A DNA stretch of 64,000 nucleotides from Falciphora oryzae (Eukaryota > Ascomycota > Sordariomycetes > Magnaporthales > Magnaporthaceae): NCBI GenBank assembly GCA_000733355.1, contig JNVV01000001.1:1456312-1520311 (forward strand), written 5' to 3'. Both the position numbers and the translations under genes were made by a program. Within the stretch, counting starts at the first letter, position 1. Each line of letters starts with the position of its first letter. The notes under the pieces are model-generated. The model was not told where the DNA came from and made no database searches. It saw only the letters and a program-made list of their open reading frames with translations. Positions 21,385-33,740 of this stretch are shown piece after piece.

Positions 21385-24300
21385 GTCTGAGTCTGTGGAA
21401 CTTGCGTCGCCGCCGTCGGGAAGGCAAAGGAGGTGGGAGGTTTTTGCAAATGGCACAGGGGGCAACTCAGTCCCCGTACTCGGGCCACCCGAGTTCTTGC
21501 GTGCCCGGGCCAGATGTCCTGGACAGTGCCCCAGCGGGCCCTGTGATGAGATGTCGAGTAAGAGAGTCCAGAACGGACACACAAGAAACAAGATAGGGAG
21601 GCATATAGAGAAAATCCTTGATCAGGGCAGGGATACCTGGGCGAAGGGGGAGCCCCGCCCTTTTGTGTTTCTCAACGATCGGGCGACAGCGTCTAGCCCC
21701 AGAGACGAAAAGGGTATGTAACCCCGAAGAATGAAAAACGAGAGATGCAGAAACAAGTGCAAGACTCCCAGATGCAGACGCGCGCCTCCGACGACGGTCG
21801 TGCTCTCGCCGACTCTGCTGGCACGATGACTCGGGCGGGGGAAGAGACAAATAGAAACAGGCACAGAGGTACCAAGACCCGAAGAGCGAGCGTGTACATA
21901 CGTGGCGTGGTGGAGGAGGTGGTGTTGGTGGTGGGTAAGGAGCGGAAGTGGGAGGCTGTCTGCACCCAACCGGTCCTGGCCGGAGGCAGAGGAGGGCTGA
22001 AAGAAGCCCGCAGATGCGCTAGCAAGTGCTGTCAAGATCGGCAGTCTACACCCGCAGATGGAGGGGCAGTCCAGCGTGCCGCGCTCGACTCCCAGGCCGG
22101 GGCCAGAAACACTCCGGGAAGCGGAGCCAGCTGAGAGGGAACAGCATGGGACGAGTTGTTTCCCAGCCCACCGGACGGGAAATCTAGCGCGAGATGCAGG
22201 GAGGGGCATGGCAGTTGCAGGGCCAGCAGCCGAGATATTACTCCGAGAGACGCTGGGCAGCGGAACGAAACCGCGGGTCGGCCGGAGCGGCGTCCACCCC
22301 GGCAGGGCTCCTTGTCACCATCATCATGTTTGAACGTGGTCGTTGGCCCACGAGCCGCTGGGGTGCGAAGGCGGCTTGCGTAAAAGTGTTGAAAAAAGAC
22401 GGGGGCACAACACGGAGAGAGAGGCACAGGGAGGAGCACAGCATTCGGCGAGGGCAAAGAGAAAAAAAAAAAAAAAAAAAATTGCGTGCCTTGCACCAAT
22501 GCCGGGTTGGTTGGGTTGGCTGAGGGCATCCGAAACGGGCAGTTTTGATCGATCGTGCAATCCTGCCAAATGTGGTAGGCGGCCCTGTGAATCGCCCAAT
22601 GACAGCAGACGCGTCCCGTGGGCCACCGCCAAGCCGGCCCCTGCCACGCCTGCCGAAATCCCCGTGTGCGACGTTGGGGGCCGGCGACCATCCATGACAT
22701 GCTGTCCGCCCGGTTGACAACCAGCCCGGCCAGCCGTCCCATCTTGGTGCCATTGACTTTTGTTTCTCATCCCTTCCTTTTTCCGCCAGAGCAGCGCGTT
22801 ACGCAGGCCTTTGTCAGAGCTCATGCTGCCACCCGCCCCCGACCCTTCATCGAGCGGGCTGAGCGGGGTTTATATACACACGCCTGGCTTGGCTGCTGAC
22901 ACCGACCGAGACTAGGGCCGGCCTCGCTGTCTTCGGGAATTCCACTATTTACGTCCTGCGTCGCGAAGGATTATTACCATGAGGCTTCTGTTCTCCAGGG
23001 AAACCCCTGCTGACCACCCTAACCCGGCGCACCGCACTACACTACAAGCAGACGTGCCATCCCCTTGTTGGCAGATTAGCTCTGGGCCCTGATGCCAGGC
23101 ACAACTAGCGCCGTGGTGCCGCCCAGTATGGCCTTTGAGAGTTGGTCATCGATGTGTTCTGACCCAAATTTGCCATCGACATGAGCTCCTATCCCTTTTT
23201 TTCCTTGGGCATTTCATTCCTTTTTTGTTTCCCAATTTCCTATCTCATATGCATATCCTGAATTGACAAATGCTAAGGAGGAATTCTACCCAAGCGCGCT
23301 TCTCGCCAATCGTTGCCCCTTGTGCAGATAGTGCTGCCGCTGGCCTAGCACACTCCCTCGATATTGGACAACACCCACCAACTTCGTCATCGCTCCATCC
23401 ACTCGCGCGCTTGCGGGACGCTTTTCGGAGCCTCTATCCGGGAAGGAGGCTGCCTGCCTGGCATGGCATGCAAGAGGTGCATGAGGGTGTGGCCGTCTGG
23501 AAATGACACTGCTGCCGAATCGGGAAGGGAACCTCGACCTCCTGCAAGCCAACACCCACACAACAGCCGATAAACCACAAAACTTCACGCCACACGCTCG
23601 ACTGGATCCGAAAACCGCAGGGCCGCAGGAGCCGCCCGCTGCATCTCAACCTACAGTTCCAGGCTTCCGTACTCTGTTCAGCAGCCGAAGAAGCCCCGAC
23701 AGCAGCTGCAGACGACCTCATGGCCCACTCATATCCGCAGCGCACCAGAAATCAGTGGACCACGGAAAGCTACTCTGCTGTCACTGAAATAGATGTCCTC
23801 CCTTTCGGCCGAGACGCACATCCCACGGATTAGAATAGATGTCTCTGATGACACGTCACTCGCTGGGGCAGTCCACTGGTCTGTCAAACCCGCACCGTCG
23901 CACAAAGATGGCCACATGTGCAAAAGTAAGGATACAGTTCAAGTCAGAAAGTATTCGGTAAGGTAGACGACCATAAAAAGGCCCATGCAGAAGCGAGGCA
24001 CCACATGCCTGATCACATGGGCAGCCTGACTTGTCTATGGTGAGATGTAAGGGAGCAAACACATACCCCCTCCAATAAAATTTCACCCCTTGGATCTTGG
24101 TGGTGGTTGGAGGCTGAACAGGCAAATGTAGTCAAGGCTGTCTTTCAAGCTCAGGTCTTCGATGCCATGTACCAATACACCAGCCCGAAAATCTGGCCGG
24201 TACCATGCAAGCCAACACATACAGTTTTCGCTAACAGCATTTAAGTGGCTCGCGGACCCGCCAGCTTCCTTGTCGGCCGGCCGGCTTGAAATCATCTGGA

Positions 24301-25693
24301 CCAATAACGACTGACGCCACATCACACCCGCCAGCAAAGTACAACCGCGTTGACGAAAGGGGAAGTTAATATCGAGCACTTACAGCCGCCAGCCCCCAAA
24401 CGGGCAATTTAGCTCAAGCTCGGCTACCGTAAGCGCCGGTTCGACGAGAGACTGGCGTTGCTGTCCTGTGAACGTCGAAATGAAGGGCCAATGGCTTGCC
24501 GCATATCACTCATGTAATATCCTTCATGAAGCAGGACCACACGTAGCCATGAGAGGGATTTTAGTACACCCGGTCATAGGCCCACTAGCCAGATCAGTCC
24601 CGAATTATTTCGCGGCGTGTTTGAAAATATTGCTGACGTTTCTCCTCTCAGCCTACCCAGCTGACTTCGCCGGTGGGATAAGGATCAGCCGCGCTCGTGT
24701 CCGAGCTTGGAGAGAGCTCTCCACCGGGCTGATTCTCTGCTGGATGGCTTTATCAAAAATGGTATGATCTGCGGCTAATTACTTTCCCTCCTTGCTCCCT
24801 TCCTTCCTTCTCCTTGAGCTCTGACATCACCCCGGAGGACGAGTACAAAGGACCACAGCGTGAGCACGCCCGGAAACTTATGGCACTGGGCTGTCAAGAG
24901 GATAATAAAATTCATGAGTGAATATGACTCCCGAGGACATTTCCCAGTTCTATGCATTTACGCTCCTTGTCGATGAGCCGGAGATATTAGCCGTGGCAGT
25001 TTACTGCGAGTCCCTAGAACAAACTGGAAATGTGACAGGGAACGTTGTCAAGCAGGGTTCATGTGTATAACACCAGATAACTGTACCTTTCTTGCCACCT
25101 GTTTCGCTTGTCTCTCTCATTGATTATTTTCATGAGCATTTCCAAGAAACGCAGCGATAGATCTCAGAACGCGCCCCAAGTCCCGAGAACCAATCCTTCA
25201 CAAAGCAAGCTCATATATGAGGGAGAATTAGGTCTTTCGAGTGAACGAAGGTGACACAAGCAGCGTGAGTGAGACGAGTTGAAATGCGGCCCGAGCCCGG
25301 CGTCCGTTCTGTCTCCGATTAATGTGGGGCAGTCCGGCGGTGCGTCATCGGACGGGGCACGTCAAACGGGCCGCGGGGAAGAAAAAAAAAAATCGAAACA
25401 GAAATATAGAGGCGCCTCATTCGTGCGCAATACTCGCATTCGCGCGGGGTCCTGGAATCGAAGCAGGCGCCGTTTGAGAAGCCGCGCGCTGCTCAAATTG
25501 TTTCCTAACGTTCAATTATGAGATTCATCAAATCTCGCCTAATCTCGAGATTTCCCCGTCATCTGATCCTCTGAAAGACACCACCCGCCATTCTTGCTGG
25601 CCCACGCGAAAACTTAAACTCTGGAGGGGCTTGAGTGGCTTCCTCAGGGGTACGAGAGGAGCCAGGGAGAGCAAAAAATAAAAACAACCAACG
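21385..25693. other. Large divergent intergenic region (hydrolase / efm7)
   Basis: 4.3 kb between two start codons facing apart. Several frames stay open because the DNA is GC-rich, but none shows protein-like composition, splice-consistent structure or a known domain. It contains an A20 run at 22462-22481. No tRNA, transposon remnant or inverted repeat was recognised. Confidence 0.5.
22462..22481. repeat. Poly(A) tract, 20 nt
   Basis: Uninterrupted run of 20 A in otherwise GC-rich intergenic DNA. Length may vary between isolates or by sequencing error. Confidence 0.9.
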
Positions 25694-26536
25694 ATGCCAG
25701 ACCAACCACCAGCCCGCCCCGACCCCTCAGGCGGCGCCGGGGCCGAGGACGACGGCGACGACCTGGCGACGGGCGACATGTTCGCCGACCCGGCCGACTT
25801 CTACCCGCCCACGCCCCCACCACGCACCGAGACGCACACGCTCGCGTCCGGCAAGGTCCTGACGCTGCACTTGGTCGGCCACAGCGTCATGGACGCGCAC
25901 CACCTGTGGAACGGCGGGCGCGTGCTGGCCGACCACTTCGAGGCGCACCCGGACCTGGTGCGCGGCCGCACCGTCCTGGAAGTCGGCGCGGGGGCCGGCA
26001 TCCCCAGCCTGGTGGCGGCGTCTCTCGGCGCAAAAGGGGTCGTGGCGACCGACTACCCGGACCCGGACGTCCTGGTCGCGCTGCAGCGCAACGTCGACGA
26101 GTGCGCGCTGGTCCCCGAGCCCAAGGGCGCGCACGTCGTCGTCGACGGCTACGTCTGGGGCCACCCGGTCGAGAAGCTGCTGGCCAAGATGCCGGGCGGG
26201 GAAGGGGTGGCGGCCGGCGGCGTCGACGTGCTGGTCATGGCGGACCTGCTGTTCCGGCACACGGAGCACGGCAACATCGCCAGGACGCTGGAGCTGGCGC
26301 TGAGGCGGTCGCGGGACAGCAGGGCTTTTGTGTTCTTCACGAGCTACCGCCCCTGGCTGCGGGAGCGGGACCTCAAGTTCTTTGACATTATTCGAGAGAA
26401 GGGGTTCGTGGTCGACAAGGTGCTCGAGAAGAGGATGGACGAGGTCATGTTCAAGGGCGACCCGGGCGACGAGGAGGTGCGCAAGACGTGCGATGGGTAT
26501 GTCGTGCGCTGGCTTGAGGACAAGTGCGTTGATTGA
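25694..26536 (+). CDS. efm7: EFM7/NNT1-type protein N-terminal and lysine methyltransferase
   Basis: Cytosolic SAM-dependent methyltransferase of family 16; the yeast protein methylates the N-terminal Gly and Lys of translation elongation factor 1A. Single exon, 280 residues. The Rossmann motif I is VLEVGAGAGIPSL (residues 94-106), the acidic motif II residue is D120 in VVATDYPDPDVL, and VDGYVWG at 150-156 and VMADLLFRHTEH are diagnostic of this subgroup. LWNGGRVLADH precedes motif I as usual. The N-terminus is Pro/Asp-rich, as in other EFM7 proteins. Older annotation calls these nicotinamide N-methyltransferases. Confidence 0.9.
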   Translation: MPDQPPARPDPSGGAGAEDDGDDLATGDMFADPADFYPPTPPPRTETHTLASGKVLTLHLVGHSVMDAHHLWNGGRVLADHFEAHPDLVRGRTVLEVGAGAGIPSLVAASLGAKGVVATDYPDPDVLVALQRNVDECALVPEPKGAHVVVDGYVWGHPVEKLLAKMPGGEGVAAGGVDVLVMADLLFRHTEHGNIARTLELALRRSRDSRAFVFFTSYRPWLRERDLKFFDIIREKGFVVDKVLEKRMDEVMFKGDPGDEEVRKTCDGYVVRWLEDKCVD

Positions 26537-26619
26537 AGGGATGGTGATGGAAACACCATGGTTTTGTTGTATATACCCGAGCCGTTTACGCAGGCTCTAA
26601 AAGGTGGACATGGAAAAGA

Positions 26620-26653
<34 letters not shown>

Positions 26654-26823
26654 GCAATCAAAATGCAAGATCCGAACAAGCACATGCAGAGAAACGTGAT
26701 ATTTATGTCAGGAGACTCTGCACCCGTAGCAGTATATGATCCTAAAACCCGGACTAGAGATAGCACAGCGGGCAACATGACCAGCCAAATATGTATGTAG
26801 AGCCAAAACGTCAAATAGCTTGC
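26537..26823. other. Convergent 3' flanks of efm7 and the GH55 gene
   Basis: 287 bp between stop codons, holding an A30 run. No gene was seen. Confidence 0.6.
26623..26652. repeat. Poly(A) tract, 30 nt, in the efm7 3' flank
   Basis: Uninterrupted run of 30 A starting 87 bp after the efm7 stop codon. It is genomic, not a transcript tail, because sequence continues beyond it. Confidence 0.9.
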
Positions 26824-29475
26824 CTAGTTCGCCCTGAACATGGCAATCGTCTGGGGGAACACATTAATATTGTCCGCCCACGAGGCCAGGCTCGCGCCGT
26901 TCCGGTCAATCATGCTCAGCGAGCCGATGGTGTTGAGGTTGTAGATCCTCAGGTTGGACAGCGAGCCCTGGAGGTCGATGATGCTCGCCTGGCAGTTCTC
27001 GCCCGCGGCCACCGTCGAGCACGCGGTCGAGTAGTTGTTGAAGAAGCTGTAGTGGCCGGCCCCGTAGACGAGGAGGTCCTGCGAGTCGATGACGCGCAAG
27101 CCCCAGGCGCTGCACTTGCCGGCGCCGTTGCGGCAGCTGGCGCTGAAGTCGGGGTCGTTGAGGGCCGCCACGGCGGGGAAGGGCACGTTTGCCGTTGGGG
27201 TTGGCTGGAAGTATCTGTACATTAGGTTGGAACGGTTAGCAGACATCCAAACGGGAAGGGGGGGTAAGTAAGGGGGACACGAAATTATGGAATGGTGTAA
27301 CAATAAACTTACGGTGTCTCGGTCTGGAACTGGCTACCAAAAATGTTTCTGGTATTCACAAACTGGTAGTTGTAAAGAACAAAGTGCTCGCTAGCGGTGC
27401 CGACCAGCCAGAAGGTTCCGGCCGTGGACTCGATATCTAGCAGCATCGTCAGTTAAAAGACATCTTTCGAACAACCTCGAGGGCGGAAAAGAGATATAGC
27501 GTTGATGCATAAAAACACTTACAAAGACCGCGTCCCGCATAGATTGTCGTCTGCGTCAGCGCCTGGTCGTCGATATCATGGTCGGCCGTCCAGATCCAGC
27601 AATTCTCCATGTAGAGGTTGCTCGCCGCCCGGGTGACGTGCATGCCCATGAAAGCAGCGATGCAGTTCGCATTGACGGCAGAGCTGCCGGGCGTCTTGAG
27701 GCACTGCGAGACCTGCAGGTTGCTGCCCGCGAAGCCGCCCACGCGCGTGTGCACGTCCCACATGCCGCTCGGCGTGCCCGACGTGGCCAGGTTCCACTCG
27801 ATGAGCACGGCGCCCGCCTGCGCGCCCTGCGTGCCCACGATGAAGTCGGACAGCTCGACGTAGCCGGCGGTCCCCGTCGCCGCGCCGACGCGCACGACGG
27901 CGCGCGGGTTGTTCATGTCTGCAAAGGCGGCGCCCGAGCCCATGATGAGGGGGAGCGCCTCGCCGACGACGCGCGAGCCCGGCGGGACGGTGATGGTCGA
28001 CGTGACGCGGTAGATGCCGTGGTCGAGCCAGAGGACCTTGCCCTGGGCCGCGGCCGTGTCGAGCGCCTGCTGCAGCGCGGTCGTGTCGTCGAAGGCGCCG
28101 TCGCCGCGCGCGCCGGCCGAGCGGGCCGTCAGGAAGGCCGAGGCGGGCAGCGACTCGTACTGCGGCTTGGAGCGCGTGTAGTAGCGCGACGAGCCGCTGG
28201 CCAGCAGGGAGGCCGGGCGCTGCGCCGGCGCGAAGCTGCCCTGCCAGCGGGTCGGCCCGTTGGGGGCGTACTGGTGGCCCTGGCCCCAGGCCGCGATGGT
28301 CATGGCGCCGGCGGAGCCCTGGAGCACGGTGGCGCCCGAGGCGGTCACGGCCGCGGGCACGTTGTTGAGCGACAGGTTCTCGATGATGACGCTGCCGGCC
28401 GTGCGGGGCTGCGAGTTGGCCGAGAAGGCCGTCTTGATGCCGATGGGGACGTTGGTGAAGCTGCTGTCGATGAGGGTCAGCGAGCCGACGTTCTGGGTGC
28501 CTGTGTTCGTCAGGGACGACATGTCGATGCCGGTTCCGCAGTCCTGGATGTCGAGGCCGTGGTAGGTCCAGCCCCAGTCCCACAGGTGGATGATGGCTGT
28601 CTGGCAGTTCCTGAACACGAGATTCCTCATGGTGTACTGCTGGTTGCCCATCGACGCCCCCGTAGCACCGCCGATGAAGGTGAGGTCCGACAGGAACCCG
28701 CCGCTCCCGCTCTCGATGAACAGACCGACATGCACGACCCCGGGGGTGGTAGGCATGCGGAAGACGATGTTCTGCAGACTCGTCGCCTGGCTGGTGGGCC
28801 AGTGGATGCCCGTAGCCGCCGTGCCGGGGGCGATGTTGGTCGTGTCGATGATGAAGTTGCGGACCTGCTTGTAGAAGTTGTTGACGGCGATCCAGTTCAG
28901 CTCGCTCGTGTAGTACGGATTCCCGTCGATGAGGCCGAACCCAGAGAAGCCGGCGGTGGCCTTGAGGGTGGGCGGGTTCGAGGCGTCGCCGATCATCATG
29001 GTGAAATACGGCGGGAGGAGCGACGAGGATATCAGATATGTGCCGGCAGGGAAATACACAAGCGCCGGGGTGGTTGTGGTCGATGCACAACCGCGCCCAC
29101 ATCTTCCCCCCGACTGGAGCGCCGCGTTGATGGCGGCAGTGTCGTCCGTGACGCCATCGCCTTGAAGCAGGCAGTCATCCATCAGCTACTGTCACGGGCC
29201 GTGACGTTCTTCCTACACAGCGTCCCCGAGGCGGATCACTTACCGCGAGCCCCGAAATCCTTGACATTGCGATAGACGTTATACCCCGCGGGGGCATAGG
29301 GCGCTCGGCTCTGGTCTGATGGAAAGAAGAGAGTTAGGAGACACGTTGTGGCAAGAGTCGTTGCAAGGAAATCAGGGGCTGGGACCTCACGAGAAATATC
29401 TCCAAGCCAGTAGGCCTCTGTCGTTGCCCACAGGAGCAAGGCAAAAAGAAGTGACGACGCGCGAAAGAGACGCAT
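26824..29475 (-). CDS. Secreted exo-beta-1,3-glucanase, glycoside hydrolase family 55
   Basis: Extracellular enzyme predicted to release glucose or gentiobiose from beta-1,3-glucan, in wall turnover or nutrition. Exons 29391-29475, 29244-29315, 27523-29160, 27313-27436 and 26824-27214 give 769 residues, the usual GH55 size. The signal peptide is MRLFRASSLLFALLLWATTEA. Two pectate-lyase-3-like beta-helix units start at DFGARGDGVTDDTAAI (about residue 47) and SAGARGDGAFDDTTAL (about 395), the tandem layout of GH55. WTADHDIDDQALTQT and FWLVGTASEHFVLYNYQ are typical downstream blocks. The first intron (29316-29390) is 75 bp and stop-free; I splice it because it has a CTAAC branch point and restores HQSRAPYAPAGYNVYRNVKDFG. 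The second intron uses an AAG acceptor. Confidence 0.92.
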
Positions 29476-30351
29476 TTTCTGCTCTTGGGCCCGGAATGTC
29501 TCTATACCTAGGCTTCTCGTCTGCCTGGGTGACTGTAAAAGTCCAACAGGAGCCGCAGTGTAGAGCTACCCCGGAGAGAAGCCGCACAGGTGGCGCGAGG
29601 CTCCGTCGACCATTTTATAGCAGATTTTCCTTCCATTCTCGTTTGCCATCAATATTAGTCTTGGCCGGCTCATACCGACCAGAGTAACGTTCCCACCAGG
29701 GGATCTCCTGACAGGTGACGCTCGCGTCGTGGCCGGAGTGCGTTATTGACAGGGGCATCCACAAAAGGCAAGTGAGAGACTTTGCTTGCTGTGGGTGAGG
29801 GGAGTCTCGCTATGGATGGGAAGGGGAAAAAAGGCCGGCGTCCAGCGGTTGAACCGACAGACGGGACCAGCCGCGGGCTGTCTGGAGAGCACGCTCACAA
29901 CACTAGCTGTGAGACAGAGAGATATCACATGAATCGTGGAGAAACCCACTGAGCTTAGGCGCCATGCTCGCGTCGTCGGCCCTTTTCCTCATGCTGTGGG
30001 GGAGGGCATAACCCACAGACGCCCATCGCGGAGGGCACGAGACCGGCCGAGGACCGTCCGTGTGAGGGCGTCCGGATGAGGGGACATCCCTGAGCTTGTC
30101 GCGTCTGGGCAAGACTTGCAGGGCGTGGCAGGCGCACAGCATAGCGAGTGACTGGGCTTGGCTTTCCACCCAGGCGCAAAAGTCAGATGTGATAATGACA
30201 AGAGCAAGCGTATGCCACGTCTCCGCGTTTTAGTGTTTTTGCGAGCTGGGGTTCCTGTGACTGCCAAATTACAGGGCCGCGAATCAGCTGCGGCAGGCAG
30301 GCAGCTTGGTCTGAGGGGGGCATCATGGATTGACCGGGATGCCGAAGTGGT

Positions 30352-30373
30352 GGGAAGGGAGGGGGAGCCGGGG
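30352..30373 (+). other. Predicted G-quadruplex motif
   Basis: Four runs of three or more G separated by loops of 2, 1 and 4 nt on the plus strand. It lies in the GH55/regulator intergenic region. Folding is not shown by sequence alone. Confidence 0.5.
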
Positions 30374-30581
30374 CGGACGGGACTGCGCGACGGAACATTA
30401 ACTTGACGTGCCGGACAAATTGCGAGATATCAGGGCTTGGACCACCGGGCAGCGCCGGCTTGCCGACTGGCCCTGTGCCTGAGTCTGGTCCATGGGGCAT
30501 CCCGGGAATGGGGGAGTCTCTTTTTTGCTGATATCCAGTCTGAGAACGTCTGTTGGACGCGATGCTTTCATAATATTATTC

Positions 30582-30604
30582 TTTTTTTTTTTTTTTTTTT
30601 TTTT
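30582..30604. repeat. Poly(T) tract, 23 nt
   Basis: Uninterrupted T23 followed by a short pyrimidine stretch. Confidence 0.9.
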
Positions 30605-33600
30605 CCTTTCCTTTTCCCTCCCCGTGCATGAGGTCTCATCTCACCTCTTGGCCATCGCCGGCTTGCCCAGGTAGGAAGGAGGTCCGCGCCGTCGAGGCCC
30701 ATTGGCACGCGTGAACGGAGGCGCCTGCCGGAGTGGCATGTCCACTGTAGGTGGGTGGAGAGCTTGCCCATGGGATAGCAAAATCTCTACCGAATCATGC
30801 AGGTGATGATGGCGATCTGTGATGCTGCCTCTCAGAGGTCAGGCTTCATTCAGGTGGGTGCGGTGGGGAGCGTTAGCGCGATCGGAGATTGCGATTGCGT
30901 GGAGCACAAGCCCAGAACACCAGACTCACGACTCCATACAGCCAGCCACACATGGGTTTCTACAGAAGGTGAAAAGCCCTCCTGGATTCACTCCAAGCCG
31001 GTACACCTGCATCAGCCACAGTCGCATGAGCAGCGCTGTCAACAGTCCTCCGGTCTCTAGCAGGAATCTCCGTCGGCCAAATAGCTACCTTGGGTAGAAC
31101 TTCCACGGCTTGGCGCCTGCAAAGCCATGTTGCATTCGACGGCCCCGACTCGTCGGCCTGGAGCCACTCACTAAACTGCCGATGGAAACAGTGGCCACCG
31201 CCGTGCCCCGAGGCCTCATTATGTGGCCTGCGTCCCTACCATGCAATCGGCCCGCACCCCATCCATTTCTCCACCTACCACAAGTGCGAGATGCCGATCT
31301 CTGCCGAGCGAACCATGGACGCCGAACGTGCCAGACAGACAGACAGCCTCCGTCCCCAGAGAGCTGCCTCGTGCTCAAGGGGCGCGTGAGCCTTGGGTCA
31401 GCTTGTCTCGTCTGCAAAGGAGAGACGTGGTATGGTTCTTATATAGCTTGATGCACAACAGGAGGCTCTCCATGGTACTTGTAGTATATTTGCTCGGGTT
31501 AAAAATCTAGCAAAGCAACCCACCCAGGCGAGGCGAGCTGCAGGGAGCCTTCTTCGTAACATGACACATTCTGCCTATTCTGTCGGGGACGAAGCTATTC
31601 GTAGGTCTAGATTGCGTCGATGCAGCCCCACACAGCTTTTAAGTGTAGTCCGGGGGCGGGGGATGCACGAGTTTGGGGAACCTGGCAGGCTATGTCCTGG
31701 TTGTTGTGGAATGAACCAGCATTCCTTGCTAGATCTAGTAGAGGGGGATACGATATAATGCCTCGACGTTTTCTCTTGGAAACACCCAGCCTACCACGCG
31801 ACTAGCGTCTGCCAGCAACCGACAGGTGCCGAGGCCCTAGTAGAGAAAGGAGGGTCAAGTGTGAGGGTGACTTGGAGTTACGCAACAGAAACAATTACCC
31901 CGGACAATTTCCACGGCAGCAAATGCTCCGCAGCCCTCTTCTCCGCTTTCTCCAGCTTTCCCCAACCCCGTGGCCAAGGTCGAGCTCCCCGCTCTCTCCA
32001 CACGGAGCAGGAGGGGCGTTTTTCTTTCCAATGGGGGCAGGTCAAATGCGACTGGTGGTTTGCCATGATGATTGCTACCTATCTGCTGTCTCCACGCGCA
32101 AGAGGGTCTAGCGTCGTGTTGTGTTGTTCAGTGGGCGGGCAGACACCCGCCGCTTGATGCCACCTATTATCAGTCAGGGCAGCTGGAAGAGGAGAGATGC
32201 GATGACTCGGGCGTGTTTGTGTTTTTTGAGGGAGAAAAAAAAAAAAGGATGGCCAGACCTGTCACCAATCTAGGCACTCTTCATTCCCTCCGAATCGCTC
32301 AAGCTGGGAGACTCGACGCTCAGATCCTTGCTTCCCCGCCCCCACACCCGTGATAGTGAAATTGTGGGGAGACGATGGGGTGGGAACGCAGGCTGGGGTA
32401 CAGCCGGGGATAATTGGTTTGGGAAGAACCAAACAATGGTGGGTGCGGGCTGACTGACCTCAACACACACGATCGAAGTCATCCACGGATAGGAACTACG
32501 CGGAGAGTATCCATGGTTTGCCGCTTGAATAGCATCACGACGTCCAGGACGGCTCTCGTGCTACATACGTGGTATACTGTATACTGCTGAGTTGACAAGC
32601 CGCACACTGGGAGTCGATCCTTCAGATAGCGACCAACCCCGAGCCATCTCCACTGTTTCCACGTCACCCAGATCGAGTGGCGGCAGGCCGATCCGTCTCT
32701 CTCTGTTTCGAGAAATTTTATCCTCCTGTGTGCCTGCTTAACAAAGGCTCGCGGTGCAAGCGTCGAGAGGCTCGACCAGCATGGCAGGGTTTCCCCGGAA
32801 AATGCAGCTCGCCTGGCGCCAGATCCGTTCCCGATGGAGTCCGGGTCGCTGCCTGCGGTGCACAGAACAAGCATTGGCGGCCTGGGGCAAGTCAAAGGAT
32901 TAGAGAGGAAAAGAAGAGCACAAAATACTATTGCCGTCACCCTGCGCCGCCTCCACCCAGATCATCTCTTCCTTGTCGCAGTGGCTTCCCAGCTCACCCC
33001 AAACTGCCATGTTTGGACTGGGACAACCCCTGCGCCCACGACTCGCCCCGAGCTCCCTTCTCCTCTTTTTCCCCGCCCGCAGCTTTGGGGTTTGGATCTC
33101 CCGTCCCCCCAAGCTTGCTTGCTTCCGTGTCCCGTTGTTGATCTGAAGCTGCCGTCTCTCTTGTCCGCCTGCCACAGCACGGTTGAGTTGAGGGTCCTTG
33201 CCCTCACCGCTGCTCAGTTCCAAGCTCGCCGTTCGTTCGACTCCCGTTGCTTGGCGGCTGGTGTGCGTCTGCATCCGCGCCAGCACACTCCATCTAGTCC
33301 CTCCTTGTCACGGATCTTCCCCTCGACAGGCCGTTCGAAGCGCATCCCCACGCGACACACCACGAGCCAGACGACACAAAACAAAGACTCAGCCGTTCTT
33401 TCGGACGCCCATCCGGTAATCTGCCCTCAATTTGGCGACAGATAGACTATCGAATCTGCGGAGGATAAACCGCCACTAGCCTAGCGGAGTGCGCCTGCAC
33501 GCCCTTCCCTCATCCATCTTGTCTAACCGAACCCTGCCGTTGACTCTCCCCTCGTGTCACTTGTTGGAGTATCCTACCACCCAGCCCGACTCCTTCCCTC

Positions 33601-33692
33601 TGGCCCCCACCGTTGCTCGCTGCTTGTGGTGGCTGCCGCCCGAGATTCGAGACAGCAGGCAGGCCGTTGAGACCTCCTGCCGCGTCACACGT

Positions 33693-33693
<1 letters not shown>

Positions 33694-33737
<44 letters not shown>
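33694..33737. repeat. (CA)22 microsatellite in the probable leader of the C2H2 regulator
   Basis: 44-nt perfect CA dinucleotide array, about 0.9 kb upstream of the regulator ATG, followed by imperfect CA-rich sequence to about 33,770. An array of identical length occurs at 59738-59781. Confidence 0.95.
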
Positions 33738-33740
<3 letters not shown>

